Shown here: positions 1 to 11,283 of the stretch, one piece after another
How the letters are laid out: each line of letters opens with the position of its first letter
Numbering within the stretch: position 1 is the first letter of the stretch
Source of the DNA: Apostichopus japonicus
Lineage: Eukaryota > Echinodermata > Holothuroidea > Aspidochirotida > Stichopodidae
DNA length: 64,000 nt
Assembly: GCF_037975245.1 (NCBI RefSeq)
Contig: NC_092570.1
Span: 8,245,001-8,309,000, forward strand
Direction: 5' to 3'
Position numbers and translations under genes: made by a program
The notes under the pieces: model-generated
Told to the model about the DNA's origin: nothing
Database searches by the model: none
What the model saw: only the letters and a program-made list of their open reading frames with translations

Positions 1-898
1 CTGCCCTCCACGGAAGATGCAGTAACTAATTGCACCTTAGCCTACTGTATCTTAACTTAGGCTTAATTTCTTCCTTCTGACTTCTTCGGCCACGATTTAT
101 CCTATGCCTCGGCTGCTGTAGTTTAGCCTAAGTTCCTGAAAGCATCTTACGCTTACGATAGAGCTAGTATTATACTGAGGCCTACCAACTGAGTAAGGCC
201 TAGCTTTTACCTGGCCTAGCACAGAGCTGAAAAAAAAGTTCATAATGTCAATCGAATAAGTGTAGCATAACAATTAACCAACGATTACCAGGTCTACCTA
301 AATTTTACCCAAACTTCGTGTGACCTTAACGCGGCATGAAACGTGTTTACTAGCTGCAGCACTTTCTTCACCGTACCTGGGCATAGGAACTATGGCCTAG
401 CCAACATCGATCATGCCTAGCTCTGTATGGTAAATCACATACTTACGGTAGCTTAAAAGTGCCATCAAGATAAGAATGTTACCCTCATACGTTGATATTT
501 TCCAGGAATAGTTGGAATGACGATATGTAATATGTTGTCATCTCATCACTTTTTGAAATAACAGTTAACTTACACACCTAGAAAAATTAAACAGAAAATT
601 GGTTGATTTCAGAAAACTGTTAAATTTTTGAGATGACACAATTAAACAATTCATCATTACTATATTATTTTGTTATCTGAGCATTTTTCTGCAAAATGTC
701 GCCTTATAACGGTAAAGACTTCTTATCTTGATGGTTCGTCTAAGCTGCCATGGGTAGATAACACAGTTTGGAATGGCAAGTTTCTATGTAAGGTGTGCCT
801 TTTGTGCCATTTTATTACATACGCAATATGATGATGAACTGTTCCGCATAAAATGTGGTCATCTATGATCATCATTTAGCTAAATACCTCGGATGTCA
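1..898. other. intergenic, no gene seen
   Basis: No coding exon, RNA gene or clear transposon end is visible here. The first ~480 bases are rich in short GCCTAG/AGGCCTA motifs but form no regular repeat. Confidence 0.5.
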
Positions 899-1030
899 GG
901 TTCAATCGTTTGCCACAACGTTGTGCGTTTGCCACACGCATTGAGTTTGCCAGAATCAATGAGTTTGCCAGAATCAATGAGTTTGCCAGAATCAATGAGA
1001 TTGTCACAACGGTAGCCCTTGTTTGCCCAC
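899..1030. repeat. short GTTTGCCA repeat, including 18-bp tandem
   Basis: The word GTTTGCCA recurs. From about 940 to 1000 it forms about three copies of an 18-bp unit (GAGTTTGCCAGAATCAAT). A looser array of the complementary word TGGCAAA lies at 3960-4075 in the opposite orientation. The reading frame through this stretch is a by-product of the 18-bp (6-codon) period. Confidence 0.7.
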
Positions 1031-1229
1031 AACCAAGGAATTATTAATATGAGTGTTAAGCAGATATTTTTCATATTATTTCGGGATAATGTGACTAATT
1101 ATTCGAGAGCCGGATGGAGAGATCATACAAGTCCAAATTTCATCCATTATTGTAATACGCAGGTATATTGGTACTTTGCACGTACATGATTGTTGAAAAA
1201 AAATAATAGAAAGTCACAGCACTGTGAGC

Positions 1230-1475
1230 AGGGGCATATCCAGGATTTTCTAACCCGGGGGACACGAATTACTATCTAAGCGGATCGCCACCATCGGTTG
1301 GCGCGCAGCGTTCAAGAAAATTTCTGGTTTTGATACCCCCCAGATCACCGGAAATGGCACATCTCGGGCTTGAAAATGACCAACCAGATGTACACTTTTG
1401 CTTGAGAACCAAGTATTTCCCAATAGTTTTTTTTTTTTCCATCCATAACCTTTTTGAAGATTGTCACCAGTCACA
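1230..1475 (+). mobile_element. hAT-like element fragment, diverged
   Basis: It starts with the transposon-end-like CAGGGGCATATCCAGGATTT. It then shares with the elements at 2102 and 38027 the block CTATCTAAGCG..CGCCACCATC.GTTGGCGC followed by GGAAATGGCAC. It is a third, more diverged relative of that family. The right end is not recognised and may be cut by the element beginning at 1544. Confidence 0.55.
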
Positions 1476-1543
1476 CATCATGTTCGACTTCATCGCATGT
1501 CCATGAAAAAATACCAGATATTTCCGAAACCGAACACTAAGCA

Positions 1544-2002
1544 CATAGGCTTAGGAGTCAGGGGGCTGCAGCCCCCCCCCCCCCTCCCAACTAAATTTTT
1601 TTTTTTCCTGAAAATTCGGGCAAAATTCTGAGAATTTTTCGGACACCTACTGAAAGAAAAATAAATTGCAATGATTTAGCTAAAGGAAATGAATAGTTTA
1701 AAAAATATCTCTTTGGTAATTAAAATAAAGTTCTAAGCTTGGCCGAATAATTCGTCATTACTAATGTAAAATAGAGTTTTGACATAATTGGACCTCCATG
1801 CCTTCTTTCCATCTACATAAGACATTTCGTTGTTTACATTAGCATCCCGCGGTATACTGCGCAACTTTCACGGACCGTACGATACACGATGGCATGCGAT
1901 GTAATAACCGATGCATGCTTATATGATATCGACAAAAATTTGGTTATATTTTTCGGGCAAGTCGTTACAGCCCCCAAATCAAATTGGGCTCCTACGCCTT
2001 TG
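1544..2002. mobile_element. hAT-like MITE (~459 bp) with inverted termini
   Basis: The left end CATAGGCTTAGGAGTC and the reverse complement of the right end CAAAGGCGTAGGAGCC agree at 13 of 16 positions. Flanking 8-mers ACTAAGCA (1536-1543) and ACTACACA (2003-2010) match 6 of 8, fitting a decayed 8-bp target duplication as made by hAT transposases. Inside are a C-homopolymer run (about 1569-1584) and AT-rich DNA. No transposase coding is visible, so it is non-autonomous. Confidence 0.6.
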
Positions 2003-2101
2003 ACTACACACATAGACAGTTTTGAGGCTGTTCATTCTGGAACGCCATTTTCTTGCTCACTGATATGATGTGATATCTGCTGTTTTCTTTACAAATTCGA
2101 A

Positions 2102-2345
2102 CAGGTGCGTAGCGAGGAATTTGCCAAGTGAGTGGCGAAGCCTGTAGGCAAACTATATAAGCGTAGCGCCACCATCAGTTGGCGCGAAGCGTACAAGAAA
2201 AATTGCCCGAAAATGCCTCCCAGCTCGCTGGAAATGACACTTCCTAGGCCTTGTAAGTTGCATCTAAGCATTGTCTATTTTGAAAATAGTAGCGATATCA
2301 TAAAAAAAATGCTCAGGGGGGGGGGGTGGTCCCCCCTTCCCGAAA
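2102..2345 (+). mobile_element. hAT-like MITE copy, related to 38027-38296
   Basis: It begins CAGGTGCGTAGCGAGGAATT and is collinear with the complete element at 38027 through the AAGCGTAGCGCCACCAT block, the GCATCTAAGCATT block and the GCGATATCATAA block, up to a G-run/C-run palindrome near 2317-2337. The expected right terminus (GGCTACGCGCCTG) is not seen, so the copy is truncated or rearranged. Open frames on both strands here are fortuitous. Confidence 0.65.
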
Positions 2346-2463
2346 TGCGTCATGTGCCCCGACGACTCGGTCGAGTTCGAGGCCAGCCACAGTTGGTTTC
2401 ATAGCACAATAATACAATTGTTTAAGGCGTCCATACACACACACGCGTTATGAGAAACCATAC

Positions 2464-2466
<3 letters not shown>

Positions 2467-2542
<76 letters not shown>
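2467..2542. repeat. (AT)n microsatellite
   Basis: About 76 bases of uninterrupted AT dinucleotide. Confidence 0.95.
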
Positions 2543-2545
<3 letters not shown>

Positions 2546-3760
2546 TACATTAGTGAGAGAGGAAAATGGAATTGGGTGTAAGGAGTAGGGTGAGGCGCAC
2601 GCCCTTCCGAAATCCTCGATCCGTCACTGGCTACCCTGTGTATATATAATAGGGATCAGCGCTGTAATGATGTCACTGTTCCTCTTCTCTTCCCGGTGTC
2701 TTGGAGCTTATCTTCTACTCCCTCCTTTTCTCCTTTTTCTCTCTTTCTTCCTTTTCTTTTCCCTTCCTTTCTCTCCTCCTCCTCTTTTCCCCCTCTTTTT
2801 TCCCTTTTTTGTTCTCTTTTTTTCTGTCCTCTTTTTCTTACTCGGGAGGCGTGCGCCCCAACGCCCCCTGAATACGCGCCTGGTGAGGGTTGCATCTTTC
2901 CCACTTATAACCCTATACCACGTCGTCACAAGTGATACCAATCTCTCATGATTGTGCATAGACAACATTAAGGCATCATAAGGCGCATTCGTGACATATT
3001 TAGACTAAATTAGGTCTATAATTATAGCTCTAAACGCAAGGTTGCATGTGCTAATAAATGCTCTCGATTTCTTTGTATGCGATTGACATGGTGGTGAACA
3101 CCTGTAGGCAGTGATTTCTTCCCCGTCGGACTGACTGTAAAATACCCCCGAGTATACCATCTTATCCTCACTGACGATGGAAGGTGCCCCGGGCCGCCCA
3201 CCCGCCTATTACGCACGCCACTGGGAGATGCTAATGGTGCCTTTATGTAAAGAAATAAGAACTCTTGATTATTAAGAGCAAGTTTCTCGACTGAATGTTG
3301 TATGAAAGCAAAGAACGATTGTCAATATGTTAATCACTACGACTTACATGACTCCTACAATATAAAAAATATAAGAACGGATATAGACACGTGTCTTCGT
3401 TGTATAATATTCCATGCGGTTTGCCGATGCATATAAGTACTATATGTTGATACATGCTTCCCCTATAGGTCGGCGGATTTTGTAATTTAAAAAATCTATC
3501 ATTTAGGGACAATTATGGCTCTAGGAGTGAGACGACAACTACAAAATTACATACGTCGTTAGGACCAGGGGAAAATGTAGCCCCTCACATATTTCAAAAG
3601 GTAGCCTATATTGTTATTGACAAAGCTGGCATGTTTCTGGGACCCTTCGGGCCCGCCTTATGACTGATTTGACCTGCATAATCACGGTGAACATACTCTT
3701 GTGTGTTTTCTATACGCACCCGGGCAAAATGAGATCACAGTTTATTCCGTTGGGGCGTTA
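2543..3760. other. intergenic with pyrimidine tract and transposon-end scraps
   Basis: 2705-2840 is almost pure pyrimidine on the + strand, which keeps several frames open without coding meaning. Three sites resemble right termini of hAT-like elements: CGATCCGTCACTG near 2618, AATACGCGCCTG near 2871 and TACGCACGCCACTG near 3210. I could not find matching left ends. No gene is seen. Confidence 0.45.
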
Positions 3761-3939
3761 GGTGTCGGGAAAACGCAACCACTCACAGGGCTGGGACTTT
3801 ATTTCCCGCACAAAGTATGAGGACGGTTTTGTATGTAAGCAAAATACCAATACTGATAACAAGCATACTGCGATGTCAGCGTTATACCCCCCTCCAACCG
3901 CCCTTCCCGACTCTCACCTTAATTTCTTGTGGAAAATGC

Positions 3940-4075
3940 ATTCGCTATTGCAAACTAACTCACTCGTCGTGGCAAACTCAAAGATTATGGAAAACTCAGT
4001 GCTTTTGGCAAACGTCAGGCTCCTTATGGCAAAATGAAAAATTGTGGCATACGCACTCTGCTTTGTGACAAACGC
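3940..4075. repeat. degenerate TGGCAAA short repeat
   Basis: Irregular recurrences of TTGCAAAC, TGGCAAAC and TGGCATAC at 15-25 bp spacing. It resembles the 899-1030 array read on the other strand. Confidence 0.45.
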
Positions 4076-7000
4076 ACTTTCTTTTTTCTTTTTCTTTTTT
4101 ACTGCAAATGCATTTCGTATTTCCGCCACCCAACCTTAACCCTACAAAACAGTTTTTCACACTACTGTGATCCCTGTCTATGTAATTTGTATTTAGAGTG
4201 TACAACAAGCCCTGAATCAAACCAGTCGATGGTAACCTTATGTTATCATAAAATACAAACTATGCAATCCTTGAACACTATAACAAAATGATGGCATGCA
4301 GGCTGGACAGTGGATATAAGCAGGTATGAAGAAGTATGATAGATCTGACTGACTGAGTGTCGACCATCTATTATAAGAGTCTAGCAGTAACAGAGTAAAC
4401 AGTCTATCGCACAATGCACATATAGTCTTCTTGATTGTGCAAACTATACACCTAAATGGTTAGCTACATTTGATTTCATATTCATGATTCATCCATAATT
4501 GTACTTCGGCAGAAATGCGGAAGCTATAGCTCGTGGCAATGAATTTCACAACTCACTGAATAAACAATATCACGAGTAATTTGACGGGTGTTTTATTTGA
4601 AAACAAGCCCAAATAGAAGGCTAGTAAATTGTTCATTTGATCACTTTCGCGCTTGATGCACGTACGCGCGACCTGGATTGAAATGTCCTCGAAATGTTGT
4701 TGAGGCCAAATTGACTTCCTTCACAGATAGCAAGTAACAATGGCGTATCATTGATTGTTGTTACTTACTGTACACGCGTTGTACCGTAGAGGTATTTCTG
4801 AACCATGTACGTGTAAATACAAATTGTGCACAGCCGCTATATAAATGTGAGCAGCTGCTAACTTGTTTATTTTTGAGATCAGTGAATTCCTCTTCTGTAA
4901 CCCTGCACCACATTGATGAGGGTGACTACACGAACGATCTATCGGGACAACTGTTTCGATTAGTAGCCTGTTATATGTAGTAGGAGGAAACACACATAGA
5001 TTTCATCACGGGTTTTCCATTCGTTCGATGTTCGATTGCGTTCTATGGTTCTCTGTTATAGTGAAAACAACCGTACGTGCTCTTCCAGGAATCCACGCAT
5101 TATCCTCGATACATCCCGGTGTTTTTACTTATCGTCAGGAAGGTAAGCGTAAAGATAAATATTCCTATATTGTGGATGGTTTTTCGTGTTAGAAACGGGA
5201 TCTTGTTATTCTTGCATTCCCAACTTGATACTCGATAGTCGTAGCCTTGCGGGGGTGCATATTGTGGTCTAAAGTGCTGGGAAATGTGTTACTTCAAAAT
5301 TAGATGAGGAATGTGTTTTTTCTTTGATTTGAAAATCTGCAGGGAATACGTACGTGTATACAAGTCCTATATTTCACCATTTGCTATCATTTAATATTTT
5401 AATTCATTTATTTGTCATCATTGATTCACATTTATTCTTATTGATAAAACCAGGGCGGGAAAATGTTAATACGATGTCAAGGTGCTACCTGATAACAAAC
5501 TGTGTGGAAATTGTGCACTAGGGGGAGGTGCACAGGTCAGCTCCCGCACTTATTCCAAAGATTCGCTGCATGTTCAATGGTGTGTGTGTGGAGGGGGGGG
5601 GGGGTGCATGCCGTGCGGGGACGAAGGGCTGGAGGAGCAGTCGCACATGCTGACACATTTAACATCTTTCTCAGCCATTCCGATTTCATTAATGTGGCAT
5701 CGCTGACGGTACTGGCCTATATGTGTAGTTTGTAACAATTATTGTTCCTTCTGCCCGAACTTGCAATCAATAGGAAACGGAAGAAACATGCACCCTTACC
5801 CATACTTCGGGCGGGGAACTGGGTACTTTTAAGGAGGGGCGGTGAGCAACGGGAGGGGGGGAGGTGAGCAACGCGGGAGGGCAGCTTTTATGTGACCAGC
5901 AAACAGGTGATCAGTTGTTGTTTATCTGGGACCCCGGTGTGTTGGTCCGAAGGCTGGGAGGCGGAGAGAAAGTATTAACTATAACCAATTCTTTTCTTTT
6001 TCTTTCGTCATGGATACCGGCATGCTCTCACACTGTCACCTAAGTTACCTCCTTTCTTTCACGCATCTTAGCAGTTTGTACTTTCTTCTCCTATTACCTC
6101 TTACTTAACTTACCTCTTCCTTATCTAGTGTTATCTCTCACTGCCTTCTCACTCCTGCTTCATTTCCACCCCTCATCTCACTTCGATCCCTGTCACCTCC
6201 CCCAGTTTTTCGCCCGTTCCCTCACCCCACCCCGTCACCAAATTGCTGCTTTAGAAGGGACTGCCTGCATGGGGAAGTTACTATTTCCAAAGGAATGTTT
6301 GAAGGAAAAAAAAAGTTGTTTTCTGGGTGAATTTCGATCGTTGCATGTATAGCTGTCACACATTAATATAGAGGCAACTCTCTGTGATATATAATTTCTC
6401 CTGATCATAAATTATGCATGTGCGAAGCATTTAATCGCCTTCGTTGCATGGGAAGAAGAAATATGACAAAATAAGTTCCCTGTTTAGTCGAATGGTATGA
6501 AGAGCTTTGTAGCAAACGGAATAATGATTCTGTTCATAAAGTTATGAGCAGCAAGGAAATTAAACTGGGGTGTATTTATGAACCCGTGCGTGGTCTGTGG
6601 ATTAAACTACCAGTTTGTGTAGTAAGACTGACCGTCAAAGCTATAGTCAGATAACTGATAATAACACTTAATCTACTTTTGTGCTCGCGAACTTCGATTA
6701 ACTTATCCCTCGTACTGCAGAATATTCGCTTTCCTTTCGGTTACATAATATATAGTTACTGTATATCAGTATGGCAAGTTAACCACTAGCAGGGAATTTA
6801 AAGGGGGGGGGGGTTGGAGGTGACGTTATTCAGGGTGAGTGTGGTAATATAGTTGTAGAACTTAAGTTAGACTGCTATATGTATAGACTCTCCTTACAAT
6901 CCCTTAACGCATTTCTATCTCCTCTATCTCACCTCTCGCCAGTTAATGAAACCTTCGTTACGTCAAATATGCCCGTAAGTGTCACATGTCTCATGACCTT

Positions 7001-7695
7001 AACTAAATACCTCATAATACCTCATTACCTCATATTTCTAAATACCTCATATGTCTAAAGAGCAACATAAAGGCATATGGAGGCATCTAAGGCATTCACA
7101 GACTATTGTATCGTATGAAACAACAGATGTTGATTGAGATAAGTTCAACGGGAAAAGGGGCAACAACCAAAGAAGAAGGGACGAAGAAAACGGTTGCTGC
7201 GTCCACTTTGTAAATGCAGCTGACTTAACCCTTTTAATTAAGCCTCCCAGCCGTCGGGTTTACTACCTACTCCTACTTTTCGCCTGCCTTCCGCCTCCCC
7301 TAACCCCCCCCCCCCCAATCGCCCTTAATGTAAGCGAAAAGTAAGCATTTAATCCCCAAAATCATCTTGCCCCACGCAATACCCATCCCTACCCTCCCTC
7401 TCAAATCCTACGCCGGTTGTGTATGATGCTTTTCGTCTTCAGCTCCTGACACATGTTTTGATAGTTTTGATATTATAGTTCTGATATTTCGCCCCAGCTG
7501 GAAAATAAATAAGTCTTATTTCCCATATATCATACGGCTTCCATCCACTTTGTGTGTTCAAGCGATTGCTTAGCATTGTTTGCGCTTGTGAGGACACTAC
7601 CTGCATGTGACGTTACACTTCCTTCAGTGGATGCTAAGATTAATGAACAATACCAAAATCGTTGTCAACAATTTATTTTCTTCTCTCTTTTGCAG
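4076..7695. other. upstream region of the lengsin-like gene
   Basis: No coding exon is recognised. A strong splice-donor-like site (CAGGAAG|GTAAGCG) lies at 5142/5143 in a CG-containing stretch (about 4990-5145). It could end a 5' noncoding exon that splices to the acceptor at 7695; this is inference. Low-complexity pieces are a G-run at 5587-5604, a G/A-rich tract at 5820-5885, a G-run near 6805 and a C-run near 7306. Confidence 0.35.
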
Positions 7696-7705
7696 CTAAT
7701 TCAAA
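7680..7705 (+). promoter_or_regulatory. splice acceptor and short 5'UTR of the lengsin-like exon
   Basis: A polypyrimidine tract ending TTTTGCAG at 7695 is followed by a 10-base leader and the ATG at 7706. This suggests the coding exon is preceded by at least one noncoding exon. Confidence 0.6.
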
Positions 7706-9034
7706 ATGGGTCTCGAAGACGTGTTAAACTCTCTCATCACTCACCAAATAAAGACAGTCCGGTTTCAATTTATAGATTTATACGGGACAGTGAGATGTAA
7801 AAACATTCCAGTCAGGCATTTCAAGGAGAAAGCAACGAAAGGCTTAAGTGTGCTTATGGGCTACCTTGTTCTTACTCCAAATGGGGACTTCACAGAGGAC
7901 ACTGGTTTCGGGTCGGAAAAGGGTTATGGCGACGTGACCTGTTTCCCCGAGTTCGACACCTTCCACATCCTTCCTTGGCTTAACAGCGTGGCCGGCGTCC
8001 TAACGACACCACTTCTTGACAACAAAAGGGTTCAGGCATGTCCAAGGCACATCGCACTGCAACAGTTAGATGAACTGAAGAAGATGGGCTACAGCCTCCT
8101 CTCAGCTCACGAGTATGAATTCACCGTTCTCGATCGGTCTACGTCAAAACCCATACTCGAAGATTCCAACTGGGCCTCAGCCCAACGCCTGCTGGAGGCG
8201 GAGGACTTCTTTGACGTCATGATGGAGAATTTGCCAAAAGTTGGAATTGATGTCGAAACCGTTCAAGGTGAACACGGACCTGGCCAAATAGAAATAACGT
8301 ACACACCTTCATTTGGTATCAAAGCAGCCGACAACGCCATCTTCTTCAAAAACGCAGTCAAAGAGATGGCGTGGAAGCAAGGCCTGACGGCTTCGTTCAT
8401 GTCCAAACCCTTCAAACAATGGGGTTCATTGTCCGCTCATTTTAATCATTCTCTCTGGGATCAAATGGAGAATTCCATTCTTTTCGATGGCGGGGATCCG
8501 AACAAACTGTCAAAAATCGCGAAACATTGGATTGCTGGAATATTGCATCATGCCAAGGCTATGAGCATACTTATGGCACCTACAAGCAACTGTATGAAAC
8601 GTTTCCACAATGACGTCGTGGTACCGAGTTCGGTGTCATGGGGAATAGATAACCGCACGGCAGCCCTTCGCGTTAAAACCAACGGTGATAGAGGCGTTTA
8701 CTTCGAAAACAGACTAGGAGCTGCCGCTGGCAACCCATACGTAAGCATGGCCGCTACGATCGCCGCTGGGATTGATGGCATCCGGAATCAGTTGCCGCTC
8801 CCACCGGAAGTGACAGAATTAAAGAAAGAGGAGATGACTTTGCTTCCAAAAACACAAGAAGAGGCGTTAGACTGCTTCCTTAAAGATGATGTCCTTTGTA
8901 AAGCTTTTGGAGAAGATTTTATTAAATGCTTTGTATCGTTGACAAAGACAGAAATGAAAGCGCGCGATGCCGCGTTAACTCAAGGCACCGATGAATATGA
9001 ATGGGCGCGGAGTTACTTCTTCAAGTACTTGTAA
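7706..9034 (+). CDS. lengsin / glutamine synthetase type I-like protein
   Basis: A 442-residue protein in one uninterrupted frame. It belongs to the glutamine synthetase class-I superfamily and is most like metazoan lengsins. The N-terminal beta-grasp part is residues ~1-105. The catalytic part follows: HEYEF at 135-139 (metal glutamates E136, E138), GEHGPGQIE at 188-196 (E189, E196), SAHFNHSLW at 243-251 (H245 as metal histidine), DNRTAALR at 315-322 (R317, R322) and FENR at 333-336 (E334, R336). By motif alignment most class-I metal and substrate residues are kept. The position matching the second histidine of the HxH motif is N247. Bacterial enzymes condense glutamate, ammonia and ATP; vertebrate lengsin is a lens protein reported to lack that activity, so the reaction here is open. 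The ATG is chosen because the frame matches from there and a TTTGCAG acceptor ends at 7695, implying a 5'UTR intron. The stop is TAA at 9032-9034. The first AATAAA I see downstream is near 10909. Confidence 0.93.
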   Translation: MGLEDVLNSLITHQIKTVRFQFIDLYGTVRCKNIPVRHFKEKATKGLSVLMGYLVLTPNGDFTEDTGFGSEKGYGDVTCFPEFDTFHILPWLNSVAGVLTTPLLDNKRVQACPRHIALQQLDELKKMGYSLLSAHEYEFTVLDRSTSKPILEDSNWASAQRLLEAEDFFDVMMENLPKVGIDVETVQGEHGPGQIEITYTPSFGIKAADNAIFFKNAVKEMAWKQGLTASFMSKPFKQWGSLSAHFNHSLWDQMENSILFDGGDPNKLSKIAKHWIAGILHHAKAMSILMAPTSNCMKRFHNDVVVPSSVSWGIDNRTAALRVKTNGDRGVYFENRLGAAAGNPYVSMAATIAAGIDGIRNQLPLPPEVTELKKEEMTLLPKTQEEALDCFLKDDVLCKAFGEDFIKCFVSLTKTEMKARDAALTQGTDEYEWARSYFFKYL

Positions 9035-10494
9035 TATCAAAACAGTCAATTGACCAATCACAGACTGTCTAACGATATATAGTCTGCATATAGCTGCCAT
9101 AAGGATTCTTGAGATTATAAGCGATTAGTAGTTTTATTGTGACACTTAATCTGACTGTCAGAGGACAATAATTTTTACCACAAGGCAGTCACTTTGGTGG
9201 CAACGGGAGGAAGGGGGTGGGATGGTCGCGAGTCGCGTACCACAATTAATTGCTCCGTTGACTTACACACCAAATTCGTCCCTTGCGTGGACGTCGTATA
9301 TCACATAAATTGACGTTTCTGCATAGTGCTACCTCACCCGTTTTTATTTTTATTTTTCGCGCGGAGCCTCTATATCATGGGATGCCTTTTCTTAAAATGT
9401 ACGCTGTGTGAGCTCTCGTCGCGGTAGTTTCCCATTCCACTATAGTGAATTTCTAAAATGCCTTAAATCACCTTCAATCGTTCTGAGTTTTTTCTATAGT
9501 TTATTTCATACTTTTCAACATGCAAGCACCAATAAGGATGATGATAACTGCGAACATGTAGGCCTACCTCGTAAGGTATATCTTTAGGCACTCGTCTCGA
9601 CAATGGTTTACGTCTGGGCCCATGTATATTAATCCTACTGTGAGACTGCGGCTATGGTGAGCTCTTTTATGATTCTGTGGCACGTAGAAACCGGCACCGG
9701 TCACTTCATTTAATGCACATAAACAGTTCACACATTCATATCGTTAAACGATATTTTTAATTTAGTTGTTTTTAATTATCTGAGAGTTATCATTTATCGT
9801 TGAGTCCTACAAAACCTCTGAGTAAACACCTAACTTGTACATAGCTCAAAGCTGCCGGAATTTAAGAAATTAATTTAAGCACTGGCTGTAAAAGTGGTGG
9901 CATAATGCTTCGATATATAGGCAAATGCTACCTTTTATTTTGCAGATTATCATTAGAAAACTTATATATTTTGTCACGTTTTACGCTTAAACTTTCTTAA
10001 CTACCTCTTTATTATAGGGTAATTTTTAGCATGGTCACTTGCATGAGTTGGTATAACAAAGTATAGAGTCACCGAACTTACATTCAGAAGAGTCCACCCG
10101 TTTGATTTCCAGAAGTCATCGATATATATTCTCAATTATTTGTAATCCTAAACACATTTTTGCCATCCGAGATATTAGCTAAAGGAGAGCGACTTTGGCT
10201 GGAAGTTAACCTGACCAGGGTTGCGTAATTGTGACACACCCCTCATCTGAATCCGCCTCGAGTCCGTGTAGTGGGTGGGATGTAACTTTATTTAAATTTA
10301 CTATATATCTGTCATACCACTTGCTTTACATTCAATTCTTATATACGGCTTGGCTTGCCTATAAAGAGTGGTTATTCTGTGTAAAATTGTGTACAAAATT
10401 GTCAGATTCAAAGCGCCAGGGGTGCACTCTGTACAATCATTATACTTGGGTAATACGCCCTCAGTGACAGTTAGTCAAAGCCAATTTATACGCA
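9035..10494. other. 3' flank of the lengsin-like gene
   Basis: AT-rich DNA without recognisable exons. It may include the 3'UTR, but no canonical AATAAA was seen before about 10909. Confidence 0.4.
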
Positions 10495-10634
10495 ATCACT
10501 GTGGTCAAATGGTACGGACTTCGGTTCGTGACACGAAGATCCGGGGTTCGATTCCTACCTTCGCCTGATGAGTCCCAAAAGGACGAAACCGGTCGTGAAG
10601 TGTAATTTTTCTGGTGTGTTATTCTTTATTGATT

Positions 10635-10640
<6 letters not shown>
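10495..10640 (+). mobile_element. tRNA-derived SINE-like element carrying a hammerhead motif
   Basis: A pol III type-2 internal promoter is visible. Box A is TGGTCAAATGG (10502-10512) and fits TRGYNNARNNG; box B is GGTTCGATTCC (10545-10555), an exact consensus, 32 bases apart. The sequence does not fold as an intact tRNA because the acceptor arm is replaced. Three bases after box B the first stem of a hammerhead ribozyme begins (10559-10600). After a short AT-rich tail the element meets an (AT)n tract. Only one copy is in the window, so its exact ends are estimates. Confidence 0.65.
10559..10600 (+). ncRNA. hammerhead ribozyme motif
   Basis: All invariant core bases are present in order. Stem I 5' arm is CTTCGC (10559-10564), then CTGATGA (565-571), stem II GTCC/GGAC closed by CAAAA (572-584), then GAA (585-587). 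A self-complementary ACCGGT (588-593) forms the stem III side, then the cleavage base C594. Stem I 3' arm GTGAAG (595-600) pairs with CTTCGC over 6 bp with one G-U. Stem III has no loop within one molecule, so activity would need a dimer or tandem copy, as known for minimal hammerheads of animal satellites and retroelements. Whether it cleaves is not shown. Confidence 0.72.

Positions 10641-10678
<38 letters not shown>
10639..10678. repeat. (AT)n microsatellite
   Basis: About 40 bases of AT dinucleotide directly 3' of the SINE-like element; it may be its tail. Confidence 0.9.
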
Positions 10679-10681
<3 letters not shown>

Positions 10682-11283
10682 TATATAATCTATACATTAT
10701 CTATATATTATCTAATATATTTATCTTTAAGTGGTTCTTGACTTCAAGCTATTAGCTATATATTAACAGGGTTACACCATACTATTAAGCCTTGTTTATA
10801 CTAGTCCAAAGCACACTTATACGCAAAAGAATCATTTAAATTAAAACGAGACTTCTAGTTTATATATTTTGCAATTCTATATCTTCACCATTATGGATAT
10901 CACTGCTCAATAAAACATGTGACGTAAACGTGATTTATGTACATATGTTATCTGTATGTATATCATCTTGTTGTGCATGTATGCAACTTGGGAAGTCAAA
11001 TGAAGTCCAAAGCTTGGAGGTTATTTTTGTATTGATTTTGGTCAAAATTTCAGGTTAATTATCCGATAATTAAACTCCTTATCAATGTTGTTCATTAGAA
11101 CATGACTTATCAAGTTTCACTTCAACTAAACTCATTTTTTTTATGTTAAATTAATATGAAAAAAAATATGTCTGAGCGACGAAGTACCATTTCATTAAAC
11201 AAAATATATTTAGGGTGCGTGCTGATTCAATCATATTATTCCTAAAAAGTACTTGGCAGTTTTGGCAAATTTGCCAGAAATTT

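Noticed and set aside
2667-2968. Overlapping frames rich in Phe/Leu/Pro or Lys/Arg/Glu
   Set aside because: They arise from the polypyrimidine tract at 2705-2840 and are open on both strands.
10495-10560. Functional tRNA gene
   Set aside because: Both promoter boxes are present, but the acceptor stem cannot close because the hammerhead occupies its place.
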